A DNA stretch of 40,775 nucleotides, from the NCBI GenBank assembly GCA_036502405.1, contig DASXYP010000079.1:1-40775 (forward strand), in the 5' to 3' direction. Both the position numbers and the translations under genes were made by a program. This document shows positions 10,742-19,324 of this stretch, piece by piece. The notes beneath the pieces were generated by a model. That model ran no database searches and was not told the origin of the DNA. It was given only the letters and a program-made list of their open reading frames with translations. Positions within the stretch are counted from its first letter, which is position 1. Each line of letters starts with the position of its first letter. Source of the stretch: Chersky-806 sp036502405. GTDB taxonomy: Bacteria; Actinomycetota; Acidimicrobiia; IMCC26256; JAENVU01.

Positions 10742-12034
10742 GTGCCCGGGGCGGTGATCGTCGGGACCCAGTGGGGCGACGAGGGCAAGGGTCGGTTCAC
10801 CGACTACCTCGCCAAGGAAGCGTCGCTGTGCGTCCGCTACCAGGGCGGCCACAACGCCGGCCACACGCTCGTCGTGGACGGCGAGGTGTTCAAGCTGCAG
10901 CTGGTGCCGAGCGGCGTCCTCTACCCGTGGGTCGTCCCGGTGATCGGCAACGGCGTGGTGGTCGACCCCGCGGTGCTCCTCGAGGAGCTGGACATGCTCG
11001 AGGCCAAGGGGATCGACAGCCGTCGGATCCGGGTGTCGGGCAACGCGCACCTGATCATGCCGTACCACCAGGAGCTCGACCGGCTCACCGAGCGCTACCT
11101 GGGGAAGAACAAGCTCGGCACCACCAAGCGCGGGATCGGTCCGACGTACGCGGACAAGGCGATGCGCGTCGGCCTACGGGTCCAGGACCTGCTCGACCCG
11201 AAGATCTTCCGCGAGAAGCTCGACCTGGTGCTGCGCGAGAAGAACCTCGTCCTCGCCAAGGTCTACAACCGGCTCCCGATGAGCGCGGACGAGATCACCG
11301 AGCAGTACCTGGGATACGTCGACCGGCTCGCGCCGCTCATCGACGACACCGTCCACCTCGTGCACGAGGCACTCGAGGTCGGCCAGTGGGTGCTGTTCGA
11401 GAGTGCGCAGGCGACCTACCTGGACCTCGACCACGGCACCTATCCGTTCGTGACCTCCAGCAACCCGGTCGCCGGCGGGGTGGGCGCGGGCGCCGGCGTC
11501 GGCCCGCGTGCGATCGAGCGCATCACCGGGATCGTCAAGGCCTACGTGACCCGCGTCGGCAGCGGGCCGTTCCCGACCGAGCTGTTCGAGGGTGACGAGG
11601 TCGGCGACCTGCTCGTCGAGCGCGGCCGCGAGTACGGCACGAACACCGGGCGCAAGCGCCGGGCCGGCTGGCTGGACCTGGTGATGCTCAAGCACGCGAC
11701 CCGGCTGAACACCTGCACCGAGCTCGCGATCACGAAGCTCGACGTGCTGTCGCCGCTCCCGGAGCTCAAGGTGTGCGTGGCGTACGAGGACGAGTCCGGC
11801 GCGCGCTACGACCACGTGCCGTACCACCAGTCGGTGCTCCACAAGGTCCGCCCGGTGTACGAGACGCTCCCGGGCTGGCAGGTCGACGTGGAGCGCGCGG
11901 AGCGGATCGAGGACCTGCCCTCGGCGGCGCGGGACTACGTCCGCTTCATCGAGGAGTACACCGGCGTGCACGTGAGCTTCGTGTCGGTCGGCCCCGCGCG
12001 CGACCAGTGCGTCGTGCTGCCCCGCGCCGCTTGA
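10742..12034 (+). CDS. purA: Adenylosuccinate synthetase
   Basis: Catalyses the GTP-dependent joining of IMP and aspartate to adenylosuccinate, the first step from IMP to AMP. The 430-residue product carries the N-terminal GTP-binding signature GTQWGDEGKG (residues about 8-17), the IMP/active-site stretch QGGHNAGHT, and the family motif GIGPTYADKAMRVG. Length is normal. The GTG start at 10742 has a good Shine-Dalgarno AAGGAG about 8 bases upstream. It is the first gene of the purine cluster and is followed after 7 bases by purD. Confidence 0.97.
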   Translation: MPGAVIVGTQWGDEGKGRFTDYLAKEASLCVRYQGGHNAGHTLVVDGEVFKLQLVPSGVLYPWVVPVIGNGVVVDPAVLLEELDMLEAKGIDSRRIRVSGNAHLIMPYHQELDRLTERYLGKNKLGTTKRGIGPTYADKAMRVGLRVQDLLDPKIFREKLDLVLREKNLVLAKVYNRLPMSADEITEQYLGYVDRLAPLIDDTVHLVHEALEVGQWVLFESAQATYLDLDHGTYPFVTSSNPVAGGVGAGAGVGPRAIERITGIVKAYVTRVGSGPFPTELFEGDEVGDLLVERGREYGTNTGRKRRAGWLDLVMLKHATRLNTCTELAITKLDVLSPLPELKVCVAYEDESGARYDHVPYHQSVLHKVRPVYETLPGWQVDVERAERIEDLPSAARDYVRFIEEYTGVHVSFVSVGPARDQCVVLPRAA

Positions 12035-12041
12035 GCGCGCG

Positions 12042-13301
12042 GTGAACGTCCTCGTCGTCGGCTCGGGCGGTCGCGAGCACGCGTTGGCGTGGAGCCTGGC
12101 GCGCTCGACGGCGGTGGACGCGGTGATCTGCGCGCCCGGCAACCCCGGGATGGCCGAGGTCGGGCCCTGCATGGAGCTGGAGCGCGCGGTCGAGAGCCTC
12201 GATGAGTTCGAGCTCGTCGTGATCGGCCCCGAGGCGCCGCTCGTGGACGGGCTCGCCGACGACCTGCGCCGGAGCGGTGCCGCGGTCTTCGGCCCGTCGG
12301 CCGCGGCGGCCCAGCTCGAAGGCTCGAAGGCCTGGATGAAGGAGGTGCTCGCGGAGGCGGGCGTCCCCAGCGCGCGCCACGCAGCGTTCGACGAGACCAG
12401 GGAGGCGGAGGCGCTCGCGTTCCTCGAGACGCTCCCGGGGCTCTACGTGGTGAAGACCGACGGACTCGCCGCGGGAAAGGGGGTCGTCGTCACCGAGTCG
12501 CTCGCCGACGCCCGCGACGCCGTGCGCACCTACCTCTCCGGCTCGGCCTTCGGCGATGCGGGCCGCCGGCTCGTCATCGAGGAGGGTCTGACCGGCCCCG
12601 AGCTCTCGTTGCTCGTGCTCTGCGACGGCTCGACCGAGGGTGTCCCCCTCGCGCCGGCCCAGGACTTCAAGCGCATCGGGGACGGTGAGACGGGTCCGAA
12701 CACCGGCGGGATGGGCGCGTACTCGCCGGTCCCGGTGGCCGGCCCGGCCCTGGTGGACGACCTGATGGGCACCGCGATCGAACCGACGCTGGCAGCACTC
12801 GCGGCCCGTGACATCGAGTACCGCGGCGTGCTGTACGCGGGGCTGATGCTGACACCGGAGGGCATGAAGATGCTCGAGTACAACGTGCGCTTCGGCGATC
12901 CGGAGAGCCAGGTCGTGCTGCCGCGGCTCGCGAGCGATCTCGCCGCGCACTGCTCGGAGGCCGCCACGGGACGCCTCACGACGCCGGTCCGGTTCGCGGA
13001 CGACGCGTGCGTGACGGTGGTCCTCGCGACCGAGGGCTATCCGGCTTCGCCGCGCTCGGGTGACGTCATCTCCGGGGTGGCGGATGCCGCCGCGCTCGAT
13101 GGCGTGGAGGTCTTCCACGCGGGCACGGTGCGCGACGGCGACGCGCTCCGCACCGCCGGCGGCCGGGTGCTCGCGGTCACCGCGGTCGCGCCGTCGATCG
13201 CGGACGCACGTGCACGCGCGTACGAGGCGGTCGGGCACATCAGCTGGCCCGGAATGCAGCACCGCACCGACATCGCCGCGGCCCCCACGGAGAGACCATG
13301 A
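12042..13301 (+). CDS. purD: Phosphoribosylamine-glycine ligase (GAR synthetase)
   Basis: Second step of de novo purine synthesis: ATP-dependent ligation of glycine to 5-phosphoribosylamine. The 419-residue product has the N-terminal signature VLVVGSGGREHALAW, an ATP-grasp domain (LYVVKTDGLAAGKGVVV around residues 135-150) and the family motif EYNVRFGDPESQ. Start GTG at 12042 lies 7 bases after the purA stop. The last codons overlap the purB start by 4 bases (ATGA), indicating translational coupling. Confidence 0.97.
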   Translation: MNVLVVGSGGREHALAWSLARSTAVDAVICAPGNPGMAEVGPCMELERAVESLDEFELVVIGPEAPLVDGLADDLRRSGAAVFGPSAAAAQLEGSKAWMKEVLAEAGVPSARHAAFDETREAEALAFLETLPGLYVVKTDGLAAGKGVVVTESLADARDAVRTYLSGSAFGDAGRRLVIEEGLTGPELSLLVLCDGSTEGVPLAPAQDFKRIGDGETGPNTGGMGAYSPVPVAGPALVDDLMGTAIEPTLAALAARDIEYRGVLYAGLMLTPEGMKMLEYNVRFGDPESQVVLPRLASDLAAHCSEAATGRLTTPVRFADDACVTVVLATEGYPASPRSGDVISGVADAAALDGVEVFHAGTVRDGDALRTAGGRVLAVTAVAPSIADARARAYEAVGHISWPGMQHRTDIAAAPTERP

Positions 13302-14599
13302 TCCCGCGCTACTCCCTGCCCGAGATGACCAACCTGTTCACGGACGAGGCCCGCTACGGCGCGTGGCTCGAGGTCGAGATCCTCGCGACCGAGGCCTGGT
13401 CCGAGCTCGGGGTCGTCCCGGCCGAGGCCGCCCGGGCCGTACGCGAGCGGGGTGGCTTCGACGTCGCGGCCATCGAAGCACGGGAGGCGATCACCGAGCA
13501 CGACGTCGCCGCGTTCGTGGACGTCGTCCAGGACCGGGTGGGCCAACCCGAGGGCGCGTGGGTGCACTACGGGCTGACGTCGAGCGACGTCGTCGACACC
13601 GCGCTCGCGCTCCAGCTCTCGCGCGCCGCAGACCTCCTCGTCGAGGCCGCGGTCGAGCTCGACGCGGCGATCACCGCGCAAGCACGCGAGTACCGCGACA
13701 CGCCGATGGTCGGGCGCACGCACGGCATCCACGCCGAGCCGACGACGTTCGGGGTCAAGCTCGCGCTGTGGGCGCTCCAGGTGCGCCGGGACGTCGAGCG
13801 CCTGCGCCGGGCGCGTGAGGGCATCTCCGTCGGGAAGCTCTCCGGCGCGGTCGGGACCTACTCCAACGTCGACCCGTTCGTGGAGCAGTACGTCTGCGAG
13901 CACCTCGACCTCACCCCGGTGCCCGCGACCCAGGTCCTCGCGCGCGACCGCCACGCGGAGCTGCTCTACGCGTGCGCGAGCGTCGGGGCGAGCATCGAGC
14001 AGTTCGCGACCGAGATCCGTCACCTCCAACGGACCGAGGTGCGCGAGGTCGAGGAGCCGTTCCGGGCCGGGAAGCAGAAGGGCTCCTCGGCGATGCCCCA
14101 CAAGCGGAACCCGGTGAAGAGCGAGCAGCTGAGCGGGCTCGCCCGGGTGCTGCGCGGCAACCTCGGTGCGGGCCTCGAGAACATCGCGCTCTGGCACGAG
14201 CGCGACATCTCGCACTCGTCGGTCGAGCGCATCATCCTCCCGGACTCGTGCGCGCTCGCCTACTACCTGCTCGTGAAGTTCCGCTCGATCGTCGAGGGCA
14301 TGCACGTCTACCCGGAGCGCATGCTCGAGAACCTCGACGCGAGCTACGGCCTCGTCTTCAGCCAGCCGGTGCTCCTCGCGCTGGTCGAGGCCGGACTGGC
14401 GCGCGACGACGCGTACCGGATCGTGCAACGCAACGCGCTGCAGACCTGGGAGGAGCGCCGCCCGTTCCTCGACGTCCTGCGTGAGGACCCGGACATCACG
14501 AGCGCCCTCACCGACGCGCAGCTCGCCGCGAGCTTCGACCTGAAACGCGCGATCGCGAACGTGGGCCGAACGTTCGATGCGCTCGAGCGCACACGATGA
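13298..14599 (+). CDS. purB: Adenylosuccinate lyase
   Basis: Fumarase-superfamily lyase that removes fumarate both from SAICAR and from adenylosuccinate, so it serves the de novo pathway and the AMP branch. The 433-residue product shows the histidine-bearing GRTHGIHAEPTTFG region (about residues 138-151) and the superfamily signature SSAMPHKRNPVKSE with the flexible catalytic-serine loop (about 263-276). ATG overlaps the purD stop by 4 bases; its own stop overlaps the purC start by 4 bases. Placement of purB right before purC fits the use of its substrate, SAICAR. Confidence 0.97.
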   Translation: MIPRYSLPEMTNLFTDEARYGAWLEVEILATEAWSELGVVPAEAARAVRERGGFDVAAIEAREAITEHDVAAFVDVVQDRVGQPEGAWVHYGLTSSDVVDTALALQLSRAADLLVEAAVELDAAITAQAREYRDTPMVGRTHGIHAEPTTFGVKLALWALQVRRDVERLRRAREGISVGKLSGAVGTYSNVDPFVEQYVCEHLDLTPVPATQVLARDRHAELLYACASVGASIEQFATEIRHLQRTEVREVEEPFRAGKQKGSSAMPHKRNPVKSEQLSGLARVLRGNLGAGLENIALWHERDISHSSVERIILPDSCALAYYLLVKFRSIVEGMHVYPERMLENLDASYGLVFSQPVLLALVEAGLARDDAYRIVQRNALQTWEERRPFLDVLREDPDITSALTDAQLAASFDLKRAIANVGRTFDALERTR

Positions 14600-15474
14600 C
14601 GATCACCCTCCCGCACGAGTACACCGGCAAGGTCCGGGACCTCTACGACGCCGGCGACGAGCGGCTCCTGATGGTGGCCTCGGACCGGGTCTCGGTGTTC
14701 GACGTCGTGCTGCCGGCCGACATCCCGGACAAGGGACGGGTGCTGACCGCGATCTCCGCGTTCTGGTTCGACCAGGTGGCGGACCTGCTTCCCAACCACG
14801 TCATCTCGGTCGACCCGGCGGACTTCCCTCCCGGGGCACGTCCGGACGCGGACGGGCGGGCGATGCTCGTGCGCCGCACGACGCCCGTCCCGATGGAGTG
14901 CATCGCCCGGGGCTACCTCTTCGGCGGGGCGTGGGCCGAGTACCGGGACCGGGGCACCGTCCAGGGGCGTCCGATGCCGGCGGGCATGCAGGAGGCCGAG
15001 CGGCTCCCGGAGGTTCTGTTCACGCCGACCACGAAGGCCGAGGAGGGCCACGACCTCCCCATGTCGGACGCGGAGGCGGTCGGCGCAGTCGGCGAGGACG
15101 TCTTCACCCGGCTCCGGGACGCCGCGCTCGCGATCTACGCGCGCGGCGCGGCGCGGGCCGAGACGCGCGGGATCATCCTCGCCGACACGAAGTTCGAGTT
15201 CGGCCGCGCCCCGGACGGCGAGCTGCTGCTGATCGACGAGGTGCTCACGCCGGACTCGTCGCGGTACTGGCCCGCGGAGGAATACGCGGTCGGCGGGTCA
15301 CCTCCGTCGTTCGACAAGCAGTACGTCCGCGACCACTACCTGACCCTCGACTGGGACCGCACCGCGCCGGCGCCCGCGCTGCCGGCAGCCGTCATCGCGG
15401 GCACCCGCGCGCGCTACGTCGAGGCCTACGAGCGGCTCACCGGCCAGTCCTTCGCGGACTGGTACGGCGGATAG
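14596..15474 (+). CDS. purC: Phosphoribosylaminoimidazole-succinocarboxamide synthase (SAICAR synthetase)
   Basis: ATP-dependent joining of CAIR with aspartate to SAICAR. The 292-residue product has the N-terminal GKVRDLYD nucleotide-binding strand, the SDRVSVFDVVLP motif, and the SAICAR signature LADTKFEFG followed by LIDEVLTPDSSRYW. It belongs to the longer class of SAICAR synthetases (about 290-300 residues) rather than the roughly 240-residue class of E. coli. Start ATG overlaps the purB stop (ATGA). Confidence 0.97.
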   Translation: MTITLPHEYTGKVRDLYDAGDERLLMVASDRVSVFDVVLPADIPDKGRVLTAISAFWFDQVADLLPNHVISVDPADFPPGARPDADGRAMLVRRTTPVPMECIARGYLFGGAWAEYRDRGTVQGRPMPAGMQEAERLPEVLFTPTTKAEEGHDLPMSDAEAVGAVGEDVFTRLRDAALAIYARGAARAETRGIILADTKFEFGRAPDGELLLIDEVLTPDSSRYWPAEEYAVGGSPPSFDKQYVRDHYLTLDWDRTAPAPALPAAVIAGTRARYVEAYERLTGQSFADWYGG

Positions 15475-15512
15475 TCTCGGAGCATGAGCGGAGCGGCTGG
15501 AGGCCCGGTCTG

Positions 15513-15770
15513 ATGGCGCGATTCGAGGCGCGGATCGACGTCAGCCACCTGCCGGGGATCCTCGACCCGCAGGGCGCGACCGTCGAGAAGGCGCTGCCGG
15601 CGCTCGGGTACACGAACGTGACGCAGGTCTCGGTCGGCAAGAGCATCCGGCTCGTCGTGGATGCGGCGGACGAGGCCGCGGCGCGCGCGCAGGTGGACGA
15701 GATGTGCCACCGGCTGCTCGCCAACCCGGTGATCGAGGCCTTCTCCATCTCGCTCGCGGAGCTCGTGTGA
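15513..15770 (+). CDS. purS: FGAM synthase subunit PurS
   Basis: Small subunit of the three-part phosphoribosylformylglycinamidine synthase (PurS, PurQ, PurL), which transfers ammonia from glutamine to FGAR. The 85-residue product shows the family pattern: N-terminal ARIDVSHLPGILDPQGATVEKALPALGY, then VSVGKSIRLVVD, with a C-terminal IEAFSI strand. The frame is open far upstream across purC, but ATG 15513 with GGAGG about 9 bases before it gives the normal PurS length and N-terminus. Its presence together with purQ and a mid-sized purL shows that the non-fused enzyme is used. Confidence 0.95.
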   Translation: MARFEARIDVSHLPGILDPQGATVEKALPALGYTNVTQVSVGKSIRLVVDAADEAAARAQVDEMCHRLLANPVIEAFSISLAELV

Positions 15771-15786
15771 GCGCAGCGGAGACGAG

Positions 15787-16476
15787 ATGAGCGCTCGGAT
15801 CGGGGTCGTGCAGTTCCCGGGCACCAACTGCGAGCTGGACGTCCAACACGCGGTCGAGCAGCTCGGCGGCACCGCGGAGATCCTCTTCCACGCCGAACGG
15901 GACCTCCGCGGGGTCGACGCGGTCGTCGTGCCGGGCGGGTTCGCGCACGGCGACTACCTCCGTACGGGCGCGATCGCCCGGTTCTCGCCGGTCATGGGTG
16001 CGGTGGCCGATCTGGCCGCGGCGGGCGGACCCGTCGTCGGGATCTGCAACGGCTTCCAGGTGCTCTGCGAGGCCGGGCTCCTGCCCGGCGCGCTCCAGAA
16101 GAACGCGGGCCTCAAGTTCCTCTGCGAGACCGTGGAGCTCCGGGTGGACAGCACCGCGTCGGTGCTCACCGGCGGGGCTCGCCGGGGCGACGTCCTGCGC
16201 ATCCCGATCAACCACTTCGAGGGGAACTACGTGTGCTCGCCGGAGACGCTGGCCGAGCTGTGCGACGAGCAGCGGGTGATCCTGCGCTACATCGGCAACC
16301 CGAACGGCAGCCTCGACGACATCGCCGGCATCCGGAACGCCGCGGGCAACGTCGTGGGCCTCATGCCCCACCCGGAGCGCGCGAGCGACCTGGTGCTCGG
16401 CTCCGACGACGGGATCGTGTTGCTCCGCTCCCTGCTCGACGCGGCCACGGAACGCGCCGCGCTCGTCGCTTCATGA
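15787..16476 (+). CDS. purQ: FGAM synthase subunit PurQ (glutaminase)
   Basis: Class I glutamine amidotransferase subunit that releases ammonia for PurL. The 229-residue product starts with the typical IGVVQFPGTNCELD, has the nucleophile in VGICNGFQVL (Cys87), and the catalytic His-Glu pair in the C-terminal LMPHPERA. All three residues of the triad are present. ATG at 15787 has GGAGA close upstream; the stop overlaps the pyrE start (ATGA), so purQ and pyrE are coupled. Confidence 0.97.
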   Translation: MSARIGVVQFPGTNCELDVQHAVEQLGGTAEILFHAERDLRGVDAVVVPGGFAHGDYLRTGAIARFSPVMGAVADLAAAGGPVVGICNGFQVLCEAGLLPGALQKNAGLKFLCETVELRVDSTASVLTGGARRGDVLRIPINHFEGNYVCSPETLAELCDEQRVILRYIGNPNGSLDDIAGIRNAAGNVVGLMPHPERASDLVLGSDDGIVLLRSLLDAATERAALVAS

Positions 16477-17018
16477 CGCTGCGTCCCGCGCAGGCCGCGC
16501 TCGCCGAGGTCCTGCGCGCGCACGCGATCGACGAAGGCGAATTCACGCTCGCATCCGGACGGATGTCGAACTGGTACCTCGACGGACGCCAGGTGACGTT
16601 TCGAGGCGACTGCATCAAGATCGTCGGCGCCGCGATCGTCGAGGCGATCGGGCCGACCGAGTTCGACGCGGTCGGCGGTCTCGCCGTCGGCGCGGTGCCG
16701 GTCGGGCTCGCGGTCGCGCTGGTCACCGGCGCGCGGAGCTTCGCGGTCCGCAAGGAGGCGAAGGGCCACGGCGTCGGCGGCCGGATGGCCGGCCCGATCC
16801 AACCCGGCGACCGCGTGCTCGTGGTCGAGGACACCGCGACCTCCGGGGGCTCGTTGCTGGACTCCGTCGACGCGATCGAGGAGTTCGGCTGCGAGATCGT
16901 CGGCGCGTCGCTCCTGCTCGACCGGGGCGGCGAGGTCGGCGGCGCGCTCGAAGCGCGCGGCATCCCGTACTTCCCGGTGCTGGGGGCGCCCGACCTGGGG
17001 TTCGCGTTCGGCTCGTGA
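16473..17018 (+). CDS. pyrE: Orotate phosphoribosyltransferase, inside the purine operon
   Basis: Converts orotate and PRPP to OMP in pyrimidine synthesis. The 181-residue product has the OPRT N-terminal pattern EFTLASGRMSNWYLDGRQ (about 23-40), the flexible-loop lysines VRKEAKGHGVGGRMAG, and the PRPP-binding signature VLVVEDTATSGGS (about 112-124). ATG 16473 overlaps the purQ stop by 4 bases and its stop overlaps the GTG of purL by 4 bases, so it is fully embedded in the operon. A related PRPP transferase with another base is possible, but the SG...S-N-W-Y motif and length favour PyrE. Confidence 0.88.
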   Translation: MTLRPAQAALAEVLRAHAIDEGEFTLASGRMSNWYLDGRQVTFRGDCIKIVGAAIVEAIGPTEFDAVGGLAVGAVPVGLAVALVTGARSFAVRKEAKGHGVGGRMAGPIQPGDRVLVVEDTATSGGSLLDSVDAIEEFGCEIVGASLLLDRGGEVGGALEARGIPYFPVLGAPDLGFAFGS

Positions 17019-19324
17019 CGCGCCCCGACGAAACCCCGGCCGCGACGCCGCTGCACATCCAGCTCGGGATGACCGACGAGGAGCTCGCGGCGGTCGTGGA
17101 CGAGCTCGGGCGCCGGCCCACCGGGCTCGAGCTCGCGATGTACTCCGTCATGTGGTCGGAGCACTGCTCCTACAAGTCGTCCCGGGTGCACCTCGGCCGG
17201 CTGCCGACCGAGGCGCCGTGGGTGCTGGTCGGGCCGGGAGAGGGGGCCGGCGTCATCGACGTCGGCGAGGGCATCGCCGTCGCGATCCGGATCGAGAGCC
17301 ACAACCACCCCTCCGCGGTGGAGCCGTACCAGGGGGCCGCGACCGGCGTCGGCGGCATCATCCGCGACATCTTCTCGATGGGCGCCCGGCCGATCGCGGT
17401 GATGGACCCGCTGCGCTTCGGGCCGCTCGACGACCCGCGCACCCGGTACCTCTTCGAAGGCGTCGTCAGCGGCATCAGCGGCTACGGCAACGCGGTGGGC
17501 GTCCCGACGGTCGGCGGCGAAGTGGTGTTCGACGAGTCCTACGCGGGGAACCCCCTGGTCAACGTCCTCTGCCTCGGCGTTCTCCCGAAGGAGCGGCTGA
17601 TCCTCGCCCGGGCCGAGGGGGTCGGGAACCTCGCGGTGCTGATGGGCTCCTCGACCGGGCGGGACGGGATCGGCGGCGCCAGCGTGCTCGCGTCGGCCGG
17701 GTTCGTCGAGGGCTCCGAGACCAAGCGGCCGTCGGTGCAGGTGGGCGACCCGTTCGAGGAGAAGAAGCTGATCGAGGCGTGCCTCGAGCTGCTCGACGCC
17801 GGTCTCGCGATCGGGGTGCAGGACCTCGGCGCCGCCGGGCTGTCGTGCGCGGCCTCCGAGACCGCGGCGAAGACCGGCGCGGGCATGGATGTCGACGCCG
17901 CGCGCGTGGCGAAGCGCGAGCCGGGCATGAACCCGGTGGAGGTGCTCACGTCCGAGAGCCAGGAGCGCATGCTCGCGATCGTCACCCCCGAGCACCTCGA
18001 CGAGGTCCTCGCGCTCTGCGCCCGGTGGGAGATCCGGGCGACCGTCGCCGGTCGGGTCACCGACTCCGGGCGGTTCCGGGTGTTCGACGGGTACTTCGAT
18101 GCGGTGGGCGTGCCGGGTGAGAACCCGGCGCCTCCGCTCGGCGACGATCCGTCGCGGGTGTCCTCGGACAACCCGCCGGTCGCCGACGTGCCGATCGGCA
18201 GCCTCGGCGACGGGCCGTTGTACCACCGGCCGCTGGCGCCCCCGGATTCGCTCGCGGAGCGCCAGGCCGACGACCCGCGGGCCGAGATGCGGAAGCGGTT
18301 CCCGGCCGGCACCGACCTGTCGGACGAGCTGCTCGGGCTGCTCGCCTCGCCGAACGTCGCGGACACGAGCTGGGTGTGGCGCCAGTACGACCACCAGCTG
18401 TTCCTCAACACGGTCGCCGGACCCGGTGGTGACGCGAGCGTGCTGCGGCTCAAGGAGACGACGGCGAAGGCGCTCGCACTCTCGGTGGACGGCAAGGGAC
18501 GCTTCTCTGCGCTCGACCCGAAGGTCGGTGCGCAGCTCGCGGTGCTCGAGGCGGCCCGCAACGTCGCGTGCAGCGGCGCCCGCGGCATGGCCCTCGTGAA
18601 CTGCCTCAACTTCGGGAACCCCGAGCACCCCGAGGTGATGTGGCAGTTCTCGGAGACGATCGACGGCATGGCGGACGCGTGCCGAGCGCTCGGGCTGCCC
18701 GTCGTCGGTGGCAACGTCAGCTTCTACAACGAGTCTCACGGGGTGGACATCGACCCCACACCGGTGGTCGGCGTCGTCGGCCTCATCGACCGGCTGCTCG
18801 CGCCGCCGCCCGGCATCGGCCTGCGCGCCGGCGACCGCATCGTGATGCTGGGCCAGACCCGGCCCGAGCTCGGAGGGTCCGAATGGGCGACGCGCCTCGG
18901 TCTCCGCAACGGCCGGCCGCCGGCCGCGGACCTCGAGTCGGCCCGGCTGCTCCACGAGCTCGTTGCGAGCCTCGTCACCGACCGGCTGGTGGACGGGATC
19001 CACGACTGCTCGGACGGCGGGGTCGCAGTGACGCTGGCCGAGATGGCGATCGCCGGCGAGGTCGGGTTCCGGGTGACGATCGGCGACGCGACGATGTGCT
19101 TCTCCGAGTCGGCCTCGCGCGTGGTGCTCTCGGTCGCGCCCGACCGGCTCAACGAGGTCCTCGGCCGGGCCGGCTCGGGGCGGGTCCCGGCTGTCGTCCT
19201 CGGTGACGCGGGGGGAGCCGAGCTGCACGCGGACGGCGCGTTCTCGGTCCCGCTCCCCGCGGCGACCCGGGCGTGGCGCGACGCGATCCCTTCGATCATG
19301 CGGGCCGCGCCCGTCGTGGGATGA
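17015..19324 (+). CDS. purL: FGAM synthase large subunit PurL
   Basis: ATP-dependent amidation of FGAR to FGAM, using ammonia supplied by PurQ. The 769-residue product is the small-type PurL (no fused glutaminase). It begins with LGMTDEELAAVVDELGRRPTGLELAMYSVMWSEHCSYKSSR, with the conserved His in SEHCSYKSS. It then shows the duplicated AIRS-type halves, for example IRIESHNHPSAVEPYQGAATGVGGIIRD in the first and GVAVTLAEMAIAG in the second. GTG start overlaps the pyrE stop; its TGA overlaps the ATG of purF. Confidence 0.97.
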   Translation: MTRPDETPAATPLHIQLGMTDEELAAVVDELGRRPTGLELAMYSVMWSEHCSYKSSRVHLGRLPTEAPWVLVGPGEGAGVIDVGEGIAVAIRIESHNHPSAVEPYQGAATGVGGIIRDIFSMGARPIAVMDPLRFGPLDDPRTRYLFEGVVSGISGYGNAVGVPTVGGEVVFDESYAGNPLVNVLCLGVLPKERLILARAEGVGNLAVLMGSSTGRDGIGGASVLASAGFVEGSETKRPSVQVGDPFEEKKLIEACLELLDAGLAIGVQDLGAAGLSCAASETAAKTGAGMDVDAARVAKREPGMNPVEVLTSESQERMLAIVTPEHLDEVLALCARWEIRATVAGRVTDSGRFRVFDGYFDAVGVPGENPAPPLGDDPSRVSSDNPPVADVPIGSLGDGPLYHRPLAPPDSLAERQADDPRAEMRKRFPAGTDLSDELLGLLASPNVADTSWVWRQYDHQLFLNTVAGPGGDASVLRLKETTAKALALSVDGKGRFSALDPKVGAQLAVLEAARNVACSGARGMALVNCLNFGNPEHPEVMWQFSETIDGMADACRALGLPVVGGNVSFYNESHGVDIDPTPVVGVVGLIDRLLAPPPGIGLRAGDRIVMLGQTRPELGGSEWATRLGLRNGRPPAADLESARLLHELVASLVTDRLVDGIHDCSDGGVAVTLAEMAIAGEVGFRVTIGDATMCFSESASRVVLSVAPDRLNEVLGRAGSGRVPAVVLGDAGGAELHADGAFSVPLPAATRAWRDAIPSIMRAAPVVG

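Noticed and set aside
16361..19228. 955-codon open frame antisense to pyrE and purL
   Set aside because: It lies opposite certain genes; long antisense frames arise from the G/C-rich third codon positions. Composition is Arg/His/Asp-rich with no domain.
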